From the NCBI RefSeq assembly GCF_014653195.1, contig NZ_BNAH01000011.1, forward strand, positions 23,546 through 87,545: a DNA stretch of 64,000 nucleotides, in the 5' to 3' direction. The position numbers and the translations under genes are program-made. The notes under the pieces are model-generated. The model was given only the letters and a program-made list of their open reading frames with translations. It was not told the origin of the DNA and did no database searches. The stretch comes from Thalassotalea profundi (GTDB taxonomy: Bacteria; Pseudomonadota; Gammaproteobacteria; Enterobacterales; Alteromonadaceae). Below are positions 61,735 through 64,000 of this stretch, in pieces. Each line of letters opens with the position of its first letter. Within the stretch, counting starts at the first letter, position 1.

Positions 61735-63879
61735 TTAAAATTGATATGAGGCGGTTAACCTAATATCTCGGCCCGCTTCTTTAATGCCAACTACACTTTG
61801 ATATCCGGCTATGTGGCCATAATCTGCAACACTACCATGGCTTCTATAAGATTCGTCTAAGAGGTTTTGAATCGCTATATCTAGAGTGAGATTTTCTATC
61901 GGAGAATACTTTACATAAGCGTCAACAACGGTATAACTGGGTTTATCAACCGTTTCTAATTGTGTTTGCCACCCTAACTCGATGGAGCGATGAAATACGT
62001 CAATATCATTCAAGCTAGCAACATAATTAACATTAAAGCCCATTTCCAACGCATCATTCATTTCATAATTTACGTTTACATTTAATGAATCACCTACTGC
62101 ATTTCCTAAACCACCGTATTCATAAGCGGCTAAATCTACACCATTTAAAACAACGGTACTAAATCCTGAGGCACTACTTGCATCTGGCCAAACAAATGGC
62201 GCATTATTTAGTTCGACATCATTACTGTTATAGCTAACAACGACGTCAAAGTTATGCGCTTGGTATCCTGCAACTAATTCAAAACCTGTGGATTCTAAAT
62301 CACCAATGTTTTCATAAAAAACGCCTTCTGCACCCTTAAACTTATCAAAAACAACGTCACTAATTTCACTATTATAAACCGATGCTTCAAAAATAAATGT
62401 GCCATCGTTATATTGTAAGCCAAGTTCTTTGTTAGCCACATTTTCAGGAGATAAATTCGGGTTATGGGTTAATTCACCCACAGTAAATGCATCAGCCACT
62501 TGTCTGCCACGTAAAGCTTCTGCATAACTAACCGATAACTTTAAATACTCGGTTAAGTTGTAAACAAGCCCTAAGTTAGTGCTAAAGTCATCCTGCTTTT
62601 TAGTAGAAAATGAATCACTTGTTGTTACTGGAGCGCCACTACTGTCAGTTTCTACAACCCATTTACCATTAACTTGTATCCAGTTTGCTGACTCGCCAGT
62701 GTGATCAAGTTCATAGGTATCATGGCGAACACCATAACTAAGCAATAGGTCATCAGTTAATTGCCAATGATCTTGAATATATAACCCGGTAACAGTACCT
62801 TCTTCATTGTAAATACCACCAAAATCTTCATAAGATTGTGAGTTAACTTTATCAACTTTACGTTCAATACCATAAGTGAATGAATGATCACCGACATCAC
62901 TCGTATTTCGAATATCAAAGCCAGTTGTTTCAATGGCAGCATCCCAGGTATATAGCTCACGTTTAAATGATGAGTCCGTTTGATACAATGTTGTTTCTAA
63001 ATTTATCAGTGAGCTTAGATACCAAGTGTGATTGAGGACTATAGTTTCTCTATCTCCCCATGACTGAAACAAGGGATCATCTTCTAAAGGTGCCCAGTTG
63101 GTTTGTTTGCCGAACTTACCTTCTTCTTTACGTCTTTCATAACTTACAGACACATTTTGATTATCAGTGAGTTCTGCATTCAATTTAACAAAGGCAAGGG
63201 TTTGATCAGCCGCTGTTCCTGGAATTTCCACACCGTCGCCATCTTCCATATTATCGCGACTCACATTCACATAAGACGCAAGAATGCCAATTTGTTCTGT
63301 TGCTTTACCATATAATGTAAGACTTTCTTTATGACCACTATTTGAGAAATAGCTCGCTTTTGCGATACCACCAAACTGCTCATCATTTGACAGTAAATCT
63401 GCTGCTGTTTTCGTTTTAAAACGAATAGCACCACCAACCGCACCTGTTCCTGCGGTAGCTTCACCGGCACCCCCCTGAACCTCAACACTTTGTAATAATT
63501 CAGGCTCTATTGATACACGCCCAATATGATGAAATAGCGTACTTGTTTGTGGTGCACCATCAACAGTTACATTTACCATTGAGTCTTCTAAACCACGAAC
63601 ATAAACCTTCTGTGCAACACCTAATGAGCCACCTACAGTAACAGAAGGTGTTTGACGGAAAATATCGGCTAAATCATTTGCTTGATATTTATTAAGCTGA
63701 TCAGGTGTGATTTTTGTGTTGGTTGTGGCACCAACAACAACAATTTTTTCAACTTTCTTTACTTTTTCTGTATTTTCATCTGTATTAGCATAAGCGCTAG
63801 TATTTGCGCACGCCGCAATAACACTCGCGCTAATAAGTGCTGTTTTAAATAACGGCTTATTTCTTGATTTACGTGACAT
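61735..63879 (-). CDS. TonB-dependent siderophore/haem-type receptor
   Basis: About 714 residues from ATG 63879, which has GAGAAG upstream; the ATG at 63903 overlaps a Fur-like box and is rejected. Signal peptide ends SAYANT; a TonB-box-like KIVVVGA follows; the plug contains DIFRQTPSVTVGGSLGVAQKVYVRG and GAGEATAGTGAVGGAIRFKTK; the barrel ends RLTASYQF. The YVRGLEDSMVNVTVDGAPQ form is common in iron-chelate receptors. The accessory genes DUF3649, PepSY and DUF3325 downstream, and Fur-like boxes upstream, support a siderophore or haem substrate. Confidence 0.88.
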   Translation of the reverse strand: MSRKSRNKPLFKTALISASVIAACANTSAYANTDENTEKVKKVEKIVVVGATTNTKITPDQLNKYQANDLADIFRQTPSVTVGGSLGVAQKVYVRGLEDSMVNVTVDGAPQTSTLFHHIGRVSIEPELLQSVEVQGGAGEATAGTGAVGGAIRFKTKTAADLLSNDEQFGGIAKASYFSNSGHKESLTLYGKATEQIGILASYVNVSRDNMEDGDGVEIPGTAADQTLAFVKLNAELTDNQNVSVSYERRKEEGKFGKQTNWAPLEDDPLFQSWGDRETIVLNHTWYLSSLINLETTLYQTDSSFKRELYTWDAAIETTGFDIRNTSDVGDHSFTYGIERKVDKVNSQSYEDFGGIYNEEGTVTGLYIQDHWQLTDDLLLSYGVRHDTYELDHTGESANWIQVNGKWVVETDSSGAPVTTSDSFSTKKQDDFSTNLGLVYNLTEYLKLSVSYAEALRGRQVADAFTVGELTHNPNLSPENVANKELGLQYNDGTFIFEASVYNSEISDVVFDKFKGAEGVFYENIGDLESTGFELVAGYQAHNFDVVVSYNSNDVELNNAPFVWPDASSASGFSTVVLNGVDLAAYEYGGLGNAVGDSLNVNVNYEMNDALEMGFNVNYVASLNDIDVFHRSIELGWQTQLETVDKPSYTVVDAYVKYSPIENLTLDIAIQNLLDESYRSHGSVADYGHIAGYQSVVGIKEAGRDIRLTASYQF

Positions 63880-63904
63880 GATTATCTTCTCAATTAACTT
63901 CATT

Positions 63905-63923
63905 AATGAGAATTATTACCATT
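63905..63923 (-). promoter_or_regulatory. Fur-box-like site at the receptor start
   Basis: AATGAGAATTATTACCATT resembles the Fur consensus of repeated NATAAT/ATTATN hexamers. It lies 26 bases before the chosen start. Confidence 0.5.
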
Positions 63924-63969
63924 TAGACTGAGTATTTATACTACTTTTACAATTGTTACATTTACGTAA

Positions 63970-63987
63970 TAGGAATCATTATCACTA
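63970..63987 (-). promoter_or_regulatory. Second Fur-box-like site
   Basis: TAGGAATCATTATCACTA contains AATCATTATC, matching the right half of the Fur consensus, about 65 bases upstream of the first box. Confidence 0.5.
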
Positions 63988-64000
63988 CCTTTAAGCCACC

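Overview
The window is 64 kb of low-GC DNA from a marine gammaproteobacterium, most likely Alteromonadales and Colwelliaceae-like (Colwellia/Thalassotalea type). The pointers are a divergent ftsY/rsmD pair, a YjaG (DUF416) protein, a solo SapC-family protein, five large TonB-dependent receptors (TBDRs), and polysaccharide-lyase and glycosidase loci typical of that order. The genus is inferred; no rRNA, tRNA, CRISPR array or intact insertion sequence was seen.

Layout. 0-6.3 kb is mostly housekeeping: ftsY 5' end, rsmD, a GNAT acetyltransferase, an exported serine beta-lactamase-fold hydrolase, DUF416, a long coiled-coil protein and SapC. 6.5-9 kb holds two small exported proteins, an exported metallo-beta-lactamase-fold hydrolase and a TauE/SafE permease. 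9.2-19.2 kb is an alginate-utilisation locus: PL6 and PL17 lyases, KdgF, an MFS uronate transporter and KdgK in one minus-strand operon, a divergent FadR-type GntR regulator, and a detached beta-hydroxyacid dehydrogenase (probable DEH reductase) with the same ACCAAT operator words. A short broken ORF leads the operon. 19.6-24 kb has a crotonase, a peroxiredoxin, a DUF1080 protein and a GGDEF/AraC pair.

24-29 kb is a phytate operon: a TBDR, a secreted acid-phosphatase-like metallophosphoesterase and a lipoprotein beta-propeller phytase behind a near-consensus Pho box. 29.3-30.7 kb is a run of tiny membrane-protein genes, two of them split by frameshifts; one split lies on a canonical A AAA AAG slippery heptamer. 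30.8-42.3 kb looks like a polyhydroxybutyrate or 3-hydroxybutyrate-oligomer locus: secreted PHA-depolymerase-family esterase, TBDR, NarL-type regulator, 3-hydroxybutyrate dehydrogenase, carboxymuconolactone-decarboxylase-family protein, HSL-type esterase, MFS transporter and an SSS-domain hybrid histidine kinase of the CrbS/MxtR type.

42.3-53.3 kb is an alpha-galactoside-type locus (MelR-like activator, TBDR, retaining-type GH97, a lipoprotein (alpha/alpha)6 glycosidase) whose operon continues by overlapping genes into an NhaC antiporter and a Cys/Met-metabolism PLP enzyme. 53.4-59.3 kb is the least familiar part: two membrane proteins of no family I recognise (one with a solute-binding-protein-like outer domain, one with a possible cytoplasmic winged helix), then a TBDR and an exported PTP-type phosphatase lipoprotein. 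The set starts behind a three-unit Pho-box-like repeat and is proposed here as a second phosphate-scavenging locus. 59.4-64 kb is an iron-uptake set (TBDR with Fur-like boxes, DUF3649, PepSY protein, DUF3325).

Overall the window is a string of scavenging modules, most pairing an outer-membrane receptor with secreted hydrolases, an inner-membrane transporter or a local regulator. All calls come from reading motifs and gene order; no database search was run.
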